From NCBI GenBank assembly GCA_016650445.1, contig JAENVS010000039.1:1-44029 (forward strand): a stretch of DNA of 44,029 nucleotides. The letters run 5' to 3'. Below are positions 1 to 7,952 of the stretch, piece after piece. Source of the DNA: Frankiaceae bacterium (GTDB lineage Bacteria; Actinomycetota; Actinomycetes; Mycobacteriales; SCTD01). How positions within the stretch are numbered: the first letter of the stretch is position 1; every line of letters begins with the position of its first letter. The position numbers and the translations under genes were made by a program. The notes beneath the pieces were generated by a model. It saw nothing but the letters and a program-made list of their open reading frames with translations. It searched no databases and had not been told where the DNA came from.

Positions 1-1164
1 ACCCCGGAGTGCGACTCCATCGTCGACCTGGTCACGCATGACAAGGCGGGGGAGCGCATCCTCGAATCGCTGCTGGCGAGTGCCGAGCAGCGCCTGCACG
101 AGGAGGGCATCGCCGGCCAGATCTACCTGTTCAAGAACAACACCGACTCGGCCGGCAACTCCTACGGCTGTCACGAGAACTACCTCGTCGGGCGGCACGG
201 CGAGTTCTCGCGACTCGCCGACGTACTGATCCCGTTCCTCGTGACGCGGCAGATCATCTGCGGCGCAGGCAAGGTGCTGCAGACGCCGCGTGGGGCTGTC
301 TACTGCGTCAGCCAGCGGGCCGAGCACATCTGGGAAGGCGTCTCCTCGGCCACGACCCGCAGCCGACCGATCATCAACACCCGCGACGAGCCGCACGCCG
401 ACGCCGAGCGCTTCCGGCGGCTGCACGTCATCGTCGGCGACAGCAACATGAACGAGGTGACGACGCTGCTCAAGGTCGGCACGACCGACCTCGTCCTACG
501 GATGATCGAGGCGGGCATCATCATGCGCGACCTCACCCTCGAGAACCCGATCCGGGCCATCCGCGAGGTCAGCCACGACCTCACCGGTCGCCGCAAGGTG
601 AAGCTCGCCAACGGCCGCGAGGCCAGCGCGCTCGAGATCCAGCGTGAGTACTTCGACAAGGCCAGCGACTTCATCGAGCGCCGCGGCGGCGACACGACGG
701 TCAAGCGCGTTCTTGACCTGTGGGACCGCACGCTGACCGCGATCGACACCGGGGACCTGTCGCTGGTCGACCGCGAGATCGACTGGGTCACGAAGTACCA
801 GCTGATCGAGCGCTACCGCGCCCGCGACGACCTCCCGCTGTCGTCGCCGCGGGTCGCCCAGCTCGACCTCGCCTACCACGATGTCAACCGCAACCGCGGC
901 CTGTACTACCTGCTCGAGCGCAACGGCGCCGTCGAGCGCGCGACGAGCGACCTCGCCGTCTTCGAGGCCAAGTCGGTGCCGCCGCAGACGACGCGGGCGA
1001 AGCTGCGCGGCGAGTTCATCAAGCGGGCCCAGGAAAAGCGCCGGGACTTCACGGTCGACTGGGTCCACTTGAAGCTGAACGACCAGGCCCAGCGGACCGT
1101 GCTGTGCAAGGACCCGTTCCGATCCGTCGACGACCGCGTCGACAAGCTCATCGCCTCGATGTGA
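1..1164 (+). CDS. pafA: Pup--protein ligase PafA (5' end outside the window)
   Basis: Ligates the prokaryotic ubiquitin-like protein Pup, through its C-terminal glutamate, to substrate lysines for proteasomal degradation. The frame is open from base 1 and encodes 387 residues. The family is usually about 450 long, so roughly 65 N-terminal residues, including the first ATP/metal-binding strands, lie upstream. Visible family signatures are [40 protein letters not shown], the [20 protein letters not shown] stretch, [20 protein letters not shown] and the C-terminal end [17 protein letters not shown]. That C-terminus is typical of PafA rather than of the paralogous depupylase Dop. The stop TGA is followed at once by an FKBP gene with its own Shine-Dalgarno, so they are probably cotranscribed. 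A further start at 241 is only an internal GTG. Identification is firm; only completeness is limited. Confidence 0.97.
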   Translation, partial: TPECDSIVDLVTHDKAGERILESLLASAEQRLHEEGIAGQIYLFKNNTDSAGNSYGCHENYLVGRHGEFSRLADVLIPFLVTRQIICGAGKVLQTPRGAVYCVSQRAEHIWEGVSSATTRSRPIINTRDEPHADAERFRRLHVIVGDSNMNEVTTLLKVGTTDLVLRMIEAGIIMRDLTLENPIRAIREVSHDLTGRRKVKLANGREASALEIQREYFDKASDFIERRGGDTTVKRVLDLWDRTLTAIDTGDLSLVDREIDWVTKYQLIERYRARDDLPLSSPRVAQLDLAYHDVNRNRGLYYLLERNGAVERATSDLAVFEAKSVPPQTTRAKLRGEFIKRAQEKRRDFTVDWVHLKLNDQAQRTVLCKDPFRSVDDRVDKLIASM

Positions 1165-1178
1165 CCGAAGGAGAGACG

Positions 1179-1550
1179 TTGTCCGACAAGCCCGCTGTCG
1201 AGATCCCCGAGGGCGACCCGCCCACGTCGCTGCAGATCGACGACCTCGCCGTCGGCGACGGTCCCGAGGCGGTGTCCGGCAGTCGGTGCACCATGCAGTA
1301 CGTCGGGCACGGCTGGTCGACCGGGTCGCAGTTCGACGCGTCGTGGGACCGCGGCGAGCCGTTCACGTTCCAGCTCGGTGCCGGGCAGGTCATCAGCGGC
1401 TGGGACCAGGGCGTGGCGGGCATGAAGGTGGGCGGTCGTCGCCGGCTCACGATCCCGCCGGACCTCGGCTACGGGTCCCGCGGCGCAGGCAGTGCCATCA
1501 AACCGGGGGAGACGCTCGTCTTCGTCGTCGACCTGCTCGCCGTCCGCTGA
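1179..1550 (+). CDS. FKBP-type peptidyl-prolyl cis-trans isomerase
   Basis: Small single-domain FK506-binding-protein-type prolyl isomerase of 123 residues, with no signal peptide and so probably cytosolic. Family features are the YVGHGWSTGSQFDASWDRGEPFTFQLG stretch split over residues about 40-65, QVISGWDQGVAGMKVGGRRRL, IPPDLGYGSRGAG, and the C-terminal PGETLVFVVDLLAV. I chose the TTG at 1179 because GGAG (1170-1173) lies five bases upstream. A GTG at 1161 in the same frame overlaps the pafA stop and has no ribosome site. The gene directly follows pafA, an arrangement common in actinobacteria, although no functional link to pupylation is shown. It converges on the cyclase gene across a long hairpin. 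Confidence 0.93.
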   Translation: MSDKPAVEIPEGDPPTSLQIDDLAVGDGPEAVSGSRCTMQYVGHGWSTGSQFDASWDRGEPFTFQLGAGQVISGWDQGVAGMKVGGRRRLTIPPDLGYGSRGAGSAIKPGETLVFVVDLLAVR

Positions 1551-1564
1551 CCGCCGTACCTCCA

Positions 1565-1644
1565 CCCTCCTCGCCGATCTACGTCTCGTCCGGCGTCGCA
1601 CGGCGTGTCGCGGGCAACAAGACGTAGATCGGCGCGAAGGAGGG
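1565..1644. terminator. Long inverted repeat between convergent genes (probable bidirectional terminator)
   Basis: A 15-bp perfect stem, CGCCGATCTACGTCT (1572-1586) with AGACGTAGATCGGCG (1620-1634), is extended by CCCTCCT/AGGAGGG (1565-1571 / 1638-1644) across a 3-nt bulge. The 33-nt loop is GC-rich. It fills the gap between the stop codons of the FKBP gene (+) and the cyclase (-), so a shared terminator is the simplest reading. There is no U tract on either strand. Confidence 0.65.
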
Positions 1645-1650
1645 CGGCGG

Positions 1651-3114
1651 TTAGCGGGGGCGAGCCACGGTCGTCGGTGTCGAACGGCCGCGGAGCAGCA
1701 CCGCCTCGCCAATGGTCCAGTGGCGGGCTTCCTCGGCGCCGCTCGTCAGCACCGCAGCGTCCGCGAGCACGCACCCGTCGGACGCCTTGGCCAGCTCGGT
1801 GAGGCGGGCTGCGGCGTTGACGGGGTCGCCGATGACGGTGTACTCGAACCGGCTCTCCGCACCGACATGGCCGGCCACGACGGGTCCGGCGCAGACGCCG
1901 ATGGCGGCGTCGACCTCGAGCCCCTCGAGACGGCAGGCCAGCGCGCGCGCCGCCGACAGGGCGCACGTGCCGGGATCGGGCAGCTCGACGGGTGCGCCGA
2001 AGATGCACAGCGCCGCGTCGCCCTCGAACTTGTTGATCCAGCCGCCGTGCTCCTGGACCACCTCGATGACGACGGAGAAGAACGCGTTCAGGCGTCGCAC
2101 GACCTCCTGCGGATCGACGCTCTCCGCGAGCTCGGTGGAGCCGACGATGTCGACGAACAGCACGGCCACGTCCCGCACCTCGCCACCGAGCTCGGCTCCC
2201 CGCTCGAGAGCGAGCCGGGCGACGTCGTCCCCGACCTGACGGCCGAACAGATCGCGCATCCGCTCGCGTTCGCGCAGGCCCTCCACCATGGTGTTGAAGC
2301 CGCTCTGCAACCGGCCGACCTCTGAGGCGTCGTACACCGGCACCGAGACGTCGAGATCGCCCTGGCCGACGCGACGCAGTGCGGTCGCCACGGACCGAAC
2401 CGGGTCGCTGACCGCGCCGGCCGCGGCCGTGATGCTGAAGAAGCCGACAGTGACGCCGAGCAGGACGAGGAACAGGATGCCGTTGCGGCCCAGCGTGGTT
2501 CCGGGCGGACCGAACAGGCTCATCCCGATGCCGACGAGCGGGATGCCGCTGCCCACCCCCCACGCGAGCAGCAGCCTCGGCTTCACACCGAGCAGCACCG
2601 GCGGCGGTTCGACCACACCATCCATCGCCCTGCTGACGACCGGCCGCATGATCCGCTCCGCGAGCAGGTACGCGATCGTGCAGGTCGTGAACCCGCCGAG
2701 CACGATGGTCAGGGCGATGTCGAAGGCCACGTGAAGCGACGTCATGAGGTTGAGCAGGCCGAACACGACGGCGGCGGTGACCCACAGGCTGCCGTTGAGG
2801 TACATCAGCCAGAGCGGTTGCCGGAGCGCCGCGCGCCGCGCCTCGTCGGTCGGCGGCTCGCCGGACTCGAGCCATGCGATGACCGGGCGCCCTATGCGCA
2901 CCCCGACGTGCGTGCCGACCACCACCCCGACGAGAACCAGCGGCACGAAGACGACGGCGTTGAGCAGCCGCATGTGGGCCGGGTCGCCCTCGCCCTGCAC
3001 CGGCAGCAGGAAGGCCAGGAAGTAGAAGACGTCGACGGCACCGCCGACGTTGGACACGACCAGCGCAGCAGTGAGCCGCTTCGAGGTACGCCGGGACAGC
3101 TCGGCGCCGGTCAC
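1651..3114 (-). CDS. Membrane-bound class III adenylate cyclase with HAMP domain
   Basis: 487 residues that make cAMP from ATP. The first ~230 residues hold about six hydrophobic segments, followed by a HAMP-like linker (about 228-283) and a C-terminal class III catalytic domain (about 310-487). All catalytic positions are visible: metal-binding D322 (FVDIVGST) and D366 (KFEGDA), the adenine-selecting pair K362 and D430 (VIGDPVNAAARL), and transition-state N433 and R437. The architecture resembles the mycobacterial Rv3645-type HAMP cyclases. GTG at 3114 is chosen because GTGA overlaps the TGA stop of the upstream DUF3866 gene, so the two are translationally coupled; the frame upstream of it runs inside the neighbour. 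The signal sensed by the membrane part is unknown. Confidence 0.93.
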   Translation of the reverse strand: MTGAELSRRTSKRLTAALVVSNVGGAVDVFYFLAFLLPVQGEGDPAHMRLLNAVVFVPLVLVGVVVGTHVGVRIGRPVIAWLESGEPPTDEARRAALRQPLWLMYLNGSLWVTAAVVFGLLNLMTSLHVAFDIALTIVLGGFTTCTIAYLLAERIMRPVVSRAMDGVVEPPPVLLGVKPRLLLAWGVGSGIPLVGIGMSLFGPPGTTLGRNGILFLVLLGVTVGFFSITAAAGAVSDPVRSVATALRRVGQGDLDVSVPVYDASEVGRLQSGFNTMVEGLRERERMRDLFGRQVGDDVARLALERGAELGGEVRDVAVLFVDIVGSTELAESVDPQEVVRRLNAFFSVVIEVVQEHGGWINKFEGDAALCIFGAPVELPDPGTCALSAARALACRLEGLEVDAAIGVCAGPVVAGHVGAESRFEYTVIGDPVNAAARLTELAKASDGCVLADAAVLTSGAEEARHWTIGEAVLLRGRSTPTTVARPR

Positions 3115-4157
3115 AGCAACGACGCCGCATGCCGGCCGGCTGCAGCCGCTGCAATGAACGCGACCGGGTCGTCGTCCAGGCCGCGTCCCATCGTCGACAG
3201 CTCGGCAGGAGATGCCCGCAGCGCATCGAGCAGACCATCGTCGTCGACCGTCACGACGTTGTGCCGTGCAAACGCGGTGACATCGACGAGATCGGCGTAC
3301 GACGAAGGAACGACGAGGTCCGCGACCGTCAGGGCCACCCGTCCGTACGCCGTGGTCGAGTGGTGACTGACTCCACGGTGGCGAGGCCGCGGGTCGACCG
3401 ACGACATCCGCAGAGCCGCAACCGGGCGAGCACCCACCGCGGCCGCGGCGTTCACCGCGTCGCCGGCGGCCACCCCGGAGAAGCCCCACGGCGTACCGGT
3501 CCCGAGGTTGCCGGGTCCCTGCGTGACGACGGTGACGTCAGCCACAAGCACCCGCGCGGCGGCCAGCAGGCCCGAGTGCAGCGTCACCGCCTCCAGGTCG
3601 CCGCCGAAGGCCTGGCCAACGGTCACCGTGCCGCACAGCGTGCCGGCGAGAGCGGCGATCGTGCGGGAGAACCACAGCGGCAGGGCGCCGCCGTCGGTCA
3701 TCACGTAGGCGATCCGCGTCGCCGGCCGGTCGGTCAGGACGCCGGCGACGATCGCCGGCAGCGAGGAGTGCAGGTCGGCGACGACGACCGGCATGCCGGG
3801 GGCGGGCAGCGGGCCGGCATCGGCCAGCTGGTCGTGGCTGGCGGCGTCCTGCTCGTCGGCCCCGAGGACCACGGTCTGCATCGGCGTGTAGCGCGCCTTG
3901 ACGAGGTGCCCAGGTCCCGGCCGGTCCGGCGGCAGGCGGTCCGGGAACGCCACGACCAGCGCGTAGCCGCCCGTCCCGAGGCCCAGCTCGACGGCCGTGA
4001 CGTTCAGCAGGACGGCATCGCCCGGCTCAGGGCGCCCGACGAGCTTGGGGTGCGCCAGCGCCCGCAGGGTCTGGCCCTCCACCGTCACGTCGAGCTCCAG
4101 CGCTCCCGGCCACTCGCGGCCCAGCGACACGACGGTGCCGCGCCGCCACCGGATCAT
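3111..4157 (-). CDS. DUF3866 family protein
   Basis: 348 residues of the actinobacterial and Firmicutes DUF3866 family, for which I know no biochemical function. Recognisable parts are the N-terminal beta-rich MIRWRRGTVVSLGREWPGA, a MPVVVADLHSSLPAIVAG segment, VTQGPGNLGTGTPWGFSGV near residue 230 and the RPRHRGVSHHSTTAYGR stretch. There are no membrane segments or signal peptide. The ATG at 4157 lacks a Shine-Dalgarno but has TAGCCT seven bases upstream, which fits a leaderless mRNA. It is divergent from pafB and overlaps the cyclase gene by four bases. The family often sits near the pafBC genes in actinobacteria; this is context, not function. Confidence 0.85.
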   Translation of the reverse strand: MIRWRRGTVVSLGREWPGALELDVTVEGQTLRALAHPKLVGRPEPGDAVLLNVTAVELGLGTGGYALVVAFPDRLPPDRPGPGHLVKARYTPMQTVVLGADEQDAASHDQLADAGPLPAPGMPVVVADLHSSLPAIVAGVLTDRPATRIAYVMTDGGALPLWFSRTIAALAGTLCGTVTVGQAFGGDLEAVTLHSGLLAAARVLVADVTVVTQGPGNLGTGTPWGFSGVAAGDAVNAAAAVGARPVAALRMSSVDPRPRHRGVSHHSTTAYGRVALTVADLVVPSSYADLVDVTAFARHNVVTVDDDGLLDALRASPAELSTMGRGLDDDPVAFIAAAAAGRHAASLL

Positions 4158-4164
4158 GAGAAGA

Positions 4165-4174
4165 AGGCTAACGT
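4165..4174. promoter_or_regulatory. Overlapping divergent -10 elements of DUF3866 and pafB
   Basis: On the minus strand TAGCCT (4170-4165) lies 7 nt before the ATG at 4157. On the plus strand TAACGT (4169-4174) lies 8 nt before the GTG at 4183. Both match TANNNT and share the central TA. Neither start has a Shine-Dalgarno, so both mRNAs are predicted to be leaderless. Polymerase could not occupy both hexamers at once. Confidence 0.6.
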
Positions 4175-4182
4175 CGGGCCTC

Positions 4183-5145
4183 GTGTCGGCGAAGAAGACG
4201 GAGCGGCTGCTCAACCTGGTCATCTGCCTGCTCCACACCCGCCGCCACCTGTCGGTGCAGGAGATCCGCGAGCTGGTGCCCGGCTACGACCAGGGCAGCG
4301 AGGACGCCTTCCGCCGCATGTTCGAGCGGGACAAGGAGGAGCTGCGCGACCTCGGGATCCCGCTCGAGACGGGCACCGACACGGCGGCCCATGACGACGA
4401 GCTCGGCTACCGGATCGCCCGACGCGACTACGAGCTGCCGCCGATCTCCCTCGAGCCTGACGAGGCCGCCGCCCTCGGCCTGGCCGCCCGCCTCTGGCAG
4501 TCGGCACCACTCGCCGGCGCGACCGGGTCGGCGCTGCTGAAGCTGCGGGCGGCGGGCGTCGACGCGCCTGACTCGGGCGGTGCGCTGGAGCCCCGGGTCG
4601 GCGCGGGAGAGCCCGCCTTCGAGGCGTGCCTCGCGGCCGTGACCGAGGGCCGGAGCCTGCTGTTCGACTACCGCGCGAGCGGCCGACCGACGCCCGAGCA
4701 GCGCCGGGTCGACCCCTGGGGGGTCGTGTGGTGGCACGGCCGCTGGTACGTCGTCGGCCACGACACCGCCCGTGCCGACGTACGCGTGTTCCGGCTCTCG
4801 CGGATCGTCGGTGCCGCCACCGCGGTCGGCGAGGCCGGCACGGTCCAGGTGCCCGCCGAGACCGACTTGCGGGCACTGGTGGCCCGGACAGCGGGGGAGG
4901 AGCCGAGCAGGAGCGCGAGCGTGCGGGTCCGGGCCGGCGCCGCCTGGGCGCTGCGCCGCGAGGCCACCTCGGTCACACCCGACGGCGAAGGCTGGGACCG
5001 GCTGGAGGTCGGCTACTCCGACCCGGAGCGGTTCGCCGACCGGGTCACGGGCTACGCCGCGGACGTCGTCGTCCGCGGGCCGGAGGAGGCCAGGGAAGCC
5101 GTCGTACGCCGGCTGGCCGCCCTGACCGAGGAGCCGGTCTCATGA
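4183..5145 (+). CDS. pafB: WYL-domain transcription regulator PafB
   Basis: 320-residue winged-helix plus WYL-domain protein. In mycobacteria the PafB-PafC complex activates the RecA/LexA-independent DNA-damage response; its name comes from its linkage to the proteasome accessory genes. The N-terminus has the helix-turn-helix region KKTERLLNLVICLLHTRRHLS followed by EDAFRRMFERDKEELRDLGIP. The WYL part is around DPWGVVWWHGRWYVVGHD and VRVFRLSRIVGA. GTG at 4183 is chosen because homologs begin with this KTERLLNL stretch and a -10 box sits 8 nt upstream. The last codon overlaps pafC as ATGA. In M. tuberculosis pafB follows pafA directly; here FKBP, cyclase and DUF3866 genes intervene. Confidence 0.94.
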   Translation: MSAKKTERLLNLVICLLHTRRHLSVQEIRELVPGYDQGSEDAFRRMFERDKEELRDLGIPLETGTDTAAHDDELGYRIARRDYELPPISLEPDEAAALGLAARLWQSAPLAGATGSALLKLRAAGVDAPDSGGALEPRVGAGEPAFEACLAAVTEGRSLLFDYRASGRPTPEQRRVDPWGVVWWHGRWYVVGHDTARADVRVFRLSRIVGAATAVGEAGTVQVPAETDLRALVARTAGEEPSRSASVRVRAGAAWALRREATSVTPDGEGWDRLEVGYSDPERFADRVTGYAADVVVRGPEEAREAVVRRLAALTEEPVS

Positions 5146-6092
5146 CCGGGTCGCTCGCGCAGCTGCCGAGGCTGCTGGCGCTCGTGCCGTACCTGCTGCA
5201 GCACCCGGGCGTGCAGACCGCCGAGGCTGCCGCTGTGTTCGGCGTGACGGAGGAGCAGCTGCGGCGCGACCTCAACCTGCTCTGGGTCTGCGGCCTGCCC
5301 GGCCACGGCCCGGGTGACCTGATCGACCTCGAGTTCGAGGGCGACACCATCACGCTGTTCGAGCCGGCCGGCGTCACCCGGCCGCTCCGGCTCGCCGTCG
5401 ACGAGGCCCTCGCGCTCCTCGTCGCCCTGCGGACCCTGTCCGAGACGCCCGGGCTGGCTGATCGTGACGCCGTCGACCGCGCGCTCGCGAAGATCGAGGA
5501 AGCCGCGGGGGCGGCGGCCAGCCCCAGCCAGCGGGTGGAGGTCGCGCTCGAAGGCGAGGAGCAGGTCCTCCCGGTCGTGCGGGAGGCGCTGGAACGCCGG
5601 CGCCGCCTGCACCTGGACTACTACGTGCCCGGCCGCGACGAGACGACGGCCCGCGACGTCGACCCGATGCGGCTGCTGCTCGTCGACGGCCGGAGCTACC
5701 TCGAGGCGTGGTGCCGGCGGGTCGAGGCGGTCCGGTTGTTCCGGTTGGACCGGGTTGTCTCCCTCGCCCTGCTCGACGTCGCCGCCGAGCTGCCCCCGGC
5801 CGCTACGGAGCGTGACATCTCGCAGGGGTTGTTCCAGCCGTCGGCCGAGGACGTGCTCGTCGTCCTCGCGCTCGGACCCGGCGCGCAGTGGGTGGCGGAC
5901 TACTACCCGTGTGAGTCCGTCGAGGATGTGGGCGACGGCACCGTCGTCGCCCGGCTGCGGACCCCGGAGACCAGCTGGGTCGTCCAGCTGGCGTTGCGGC
6001 TCGGGGCGTCGGCCCGGGTCGTGGAGCCCCCGGAGCTGGCCCGGCAGGTCCGAACGGCCGCACGCGATGCGCTCTCGGCGTACTCCGCCTAG
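5142..6092 (+). CDS. pafC: WYL-domain transcription regulator PafC
   Basis: 316-residue partner of PafB with the same build: N-terminal helix-turn-helix (about residues 1-60, LPRLLALVPYLLQHPGVQTAEA then TEEQLRRDLNLLWVCGLPG) and a WYL-type domain around DPMRLLLVDGRSYLEAWC and AVRLFRLDRVVSL. The C-terminal WCX-like part includes the WVADYYPCESVE segment. The ATG at 5142 overlaps the pafB stop (ATGA), giving coupled synthesis of the two subunits. Established for mycobacteria: PafB and PafC act together to activate DNA-repair genes from a dedicated promoter motif. This copy looks intact. Confidence 0.94.
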   Translation: MTGSLAQLPRLLALVPYLLQHPGVQTAEAAAVFGVTEEQLRRDLNLLWVCGLPGHGPGDLIDLEFEGDTITLFEPAGVTRPLRLAVDEALALLVALRTLSETPGLADRDAVDRALAKIEEAAGAAASPSQRVEVALEGEEQVLPVVREALERRRRLHLDYYVPGRDETTARDVDPMRLLLVDGRSYLEAWCRRVEAVRLFRLDRVVSLALLDVAAELPPAATERDISQGLFQPSAEDVLVVLALGPGAQWVADYYPCESVEDVGDGTVVARLRTPETSWVVQLALRLGASARVVEPPELARQVRTAARDALSAYSA

Positions 6093-6213
6093 TCCTTCTT
6101 GACCACCCGGAAACAAACTCTCCGCTGCCTCATCAAGCCGGTCACTCAGCGTGCCGATGCCGCTGTTGTCGCCGAGCACAGCGACATGCAGCGATCGAAA
6201 GGGACCCGCGGCC

Positions 6214-6546
6214 ATGACCACGATCAAGGCGTCCTGCCCGACGTGTGGCGAGGTGGAGCTGACCCCGGCGGACGTATCGCTGATGGTTTGCAGCCACGCC
6301 CCGATGTCGTACTACTCGTTCTGCTGCCCGACCTGCACCGACGAGATCCGCAAGCCGGCCGACGACCACGTCGTGTCACTGCTCGTCTCCGGTGGGGTCC
6401 CAGCCCAGGTCTGGGACCTGCCGGCCGAGGTTCTCGAGGTCAAGACCGGACCGGTCCTGACGTACGACGACCTGCTCGACTTCGCACTCGACCTCGGTTC
6501 GACGGACCTGCTGTCCGCCGCCGCCGCCTCTCCCGTCCGCGCCTGA
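6214..6546 (+). CDS. Small zinc-ribbon protein of unknown function
   Basis: 110 residues with two CPTC knuckles: SCPTCGEVELTPADVS near residue 8 and FCCPTCTDEI near residue 35, which should bind one zinc ion. The rest is a short alpha/beta region rich in acidic residues (PAEVLEVKTGPVLTYDDLLDFALDLGS). ATG at 6214 is preceded by AAAGGGA at reasonable spacing. It lies between pafC and the tat genes on the same strand. I recognise it as a conserved actinobacterial hypothetical type but know no function. It could be a regulator or an assembly factor; nothing in the sequence decides. Confidence 0.8.
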   Translation: MTTIKASCPTCGEVELTPADVSLMVCSHAPMSYYSFCCPTCTDEIRKPADDHVVSLLVSGGVPAQVWDLPAEVLEVKTGPVLTYDDLLDFALDLGSTDLLSAAAASPVRA

Positions 6547-6585
6547 CCTGTCCCGTCGCCGGCTGAGCCGGCACCGCGGCCGCGC

Positions 6586-6591
6586 TAGATT
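6586..6591 (+). promoter_or_regulatory. -10 element TAGATT of a leaderless start
   Basis: TAGATT ends six bases before the GTG at 6598, and no Shine-Dalgarno is present. This spacing places transcription start on or beside the start codon. A separate promoter for the small membrane protein and tat genes is inferred. Confidence 0.5.
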
Positions 6592-6597
6592 TCCCGC

Positions 6598-6783
6598 GTG
6601 CTCTGGGTCATCGTCGACATCGTGCTGGCCGTGCTCGCCCTCGCGGGTCTTGGCCTGGTCGTGCTCAACCTCTGGCGCAAGGTCAAGGAGCTCGGCCGTG
6701 AGGTCGCCCGCGCCGGTGAGGCCATCAGCGCAGCGACGGACCAACTCGCCGACGTGCAGGCCCAGCTGCCTCCACACGCGTAG
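6598..6783 (+). CDS. Small single-pass membrane protein
   Basis: 61 residues. One transmembrane helix (about residues 2-24, IVDIVLAVLALAGLGLVVLNL) is followed by a basic turn (WRKVKELGR) and an amphipathic helix (EVARAGEAISAATDQLADVQAQL) that could form a coiled coil. It starts with GTG, probably leaderless, and ends 45 bases before tatA. Its layout, a short N-out helix then an amphipathic helix, loosely recalls TatA/TatB proteins, but it lacks the FG(A/P)K hinge of that family. The function is unknown; the position suggests cotranscription with tatAC. Confidence 0.7.
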   Translation: MLWVIVDIVLAVLALAGLGLVVLNLWRKVKELGREVARAGEAISAATDQLADVQAQLPPHA

Positions 6784-6828
6784 GCTGACGCTCGACGCAC
6801 CAGCCCCCGACACCGCGTGAGGTCCGAG

Positions 6829-7107
6829 ATGCCTGATCTGGGCAAGCCCGAGATCCTGATCCTGCTCATCGTGATCCTGGTGCTGTTCGGTGCCAAGCGG
6901 CTGCCGGGCGCGGCCCGCTCGCTCGGCCAGTCGATGCGGATCTTCAAGGCCGAGACCAAGGGCCTGCGCAACGACGACGACGCGGTCATCACACCCACGC
7001 CGGCGACGCCGGCGATGCCGCCCACCGCCGGCTCCCCGGGCAGCATGCCGGTCGCCCCCGTCCCGCCGTCCGTGCAGGACCAGCAGGCACCTCCGCTGCA
7101 CCAGTAG
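6829..7107 (+). CDS. tatA: Sec-independent translocase protein TatA
   Basis: 92-residue subunit that oligomerises into the channel of the twin-arginine translocase, which exports folded proteins. Family features: N-terminal membrane helix [21 protein letters not shown] with the FGAKRLP hinge, then the amphipathic helix [20 protein letters not shown] and a Pro-rich C-terminal tail. ATG at 6829 is preferred over the in-frame GTG at 6817, because GAGG lies just upstream of the ATG. TAGGCT at the upstream stop codon (6781) could be its -10 box. It overlaps the tatC start by one base (TAGTG). Confidence 0.95.
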   Translation: MPDLGKPEILILLIVILVLFGAKRLPGAARSLGQSMRIFKAETKGLRNDDDAVITPTPATPAMPPTAGSPGSMPVAPVPPSVQDQQAPPLHQ

Positions 7108-7952
7108 TGACCGCGCTGTCCACGGCGGGCGGCCGCAGCCGACGGCCCGCCGACGGGCGCATGGCGCTCGTCGAGCACCTGCGCGAGCTGCGCAACCGGC
7201 TGGCGATCTCCCTCGTCGCGATTGCCGTCGGCGTCGTCGTCGGCTGGTACCTCTGGGAGCCGATCTACGACTTCCTGCGCGAGCCGTTCTGCAACACCTC
7301 GCCCGGCGATAACGGCTGCAACCTGGTCTCGCTCGGCATCTTCGACCAGTTCAAGGTGAAGTTGCGGGTGGCGTTCATCGCCGGGACCATCCTCGCCTCG
7401 CCGGTCTGGCTGTATGAGCTCGGCGCGTTCATCACCCCCGCCCTGCACAAGAAGGAGCGCCGGTACGCCGCCGGCTTCCTCGTGGCGGCGCTCGTGCTGT
7501 TCCTGGCCGGTACGGCGCTCGCCTACGTCAGCGTCAGTCGCGGCCTGGACTTCTTCCTGACCCTCGGCGGTGACCACATCACCGTCATCCTGTCGATCCA
7601 GGCGTACCTGTCCTTCCTCACGCTAATGCTGCTGGCGTTCGGGATCGCCTTCGAGTTCCCCGTCGTGATCCTGTTCCTCAACCTGGTCGGGGTGCTCTCG
7701 GCGGACCGGATGCGGGCCTGGCGGCGCGGCATGATCATGGGCATCTTCGTCGCGAGCGCGCTGATCACGCCGACGCAGGACCCGTTCACCTTCCTCGCCA
7801 TGGCGCTGCCGCTCTGCGTGCTCTACGAGGGCTGCATCCTGATCGCCCGGCTCCGCGACCGCGGCAGGAAGCGGCGCGAAGCGGACGACCCGCTGGCATC
7901 GCTCGACCTCGACACCCCGTCGTACGTCGACCCACGGCCGTCGTCCCTGTGA
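7107..7952 (+). CDS. tatC: Sec-independent translocase protein TatC
   Basis: 281-residue multispanning core of the Tat translocase, which binds twin-arginine signal peptides. The diagnostic N-terminal motif MALVEHLRELRNRL (residues about 19-32) precedes six membrane segments. The first periplasmic loop has FDQFKVKLRVAFIAG and SPVWLYELGAFITPALHKKER, and there is a GIAFEFPVVILFLNLVG segment and ALITPTQDPFTFLAMALPL. It starts with GTG at 7107 overlapping the tatA stop. Its own stop overlaps the next gene as GTGA. The short charged C-terminus is cytoplasmic. The gene order tatA-tatC-helY is conserved in actinobacteria. Confidence 0.96.
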   Translation: MTALSTAGGRSRRPADGRMALVEHLRELRNRLAISLVAIAVGVVVGWYLWEPIYDFLREPFCNTSPGDNGCNLVSLGIFDQFKVKLRVAFIAGTILASPVWLYELGAFITPALHKKERRYAAGFLVAALVLFLAGTALAYVSVSRGLDFFLTLGGDHITVILSIQAYLSFLTLMLLAFGIAFEFPVVILFLNLVGVLSADRMRAWRRGMIMGIFVASALITPTQDPFTFLAMALPLCVLYEGCILIARLRDRGRKRREADDPLASLDLDTPSYVDPRPSSL

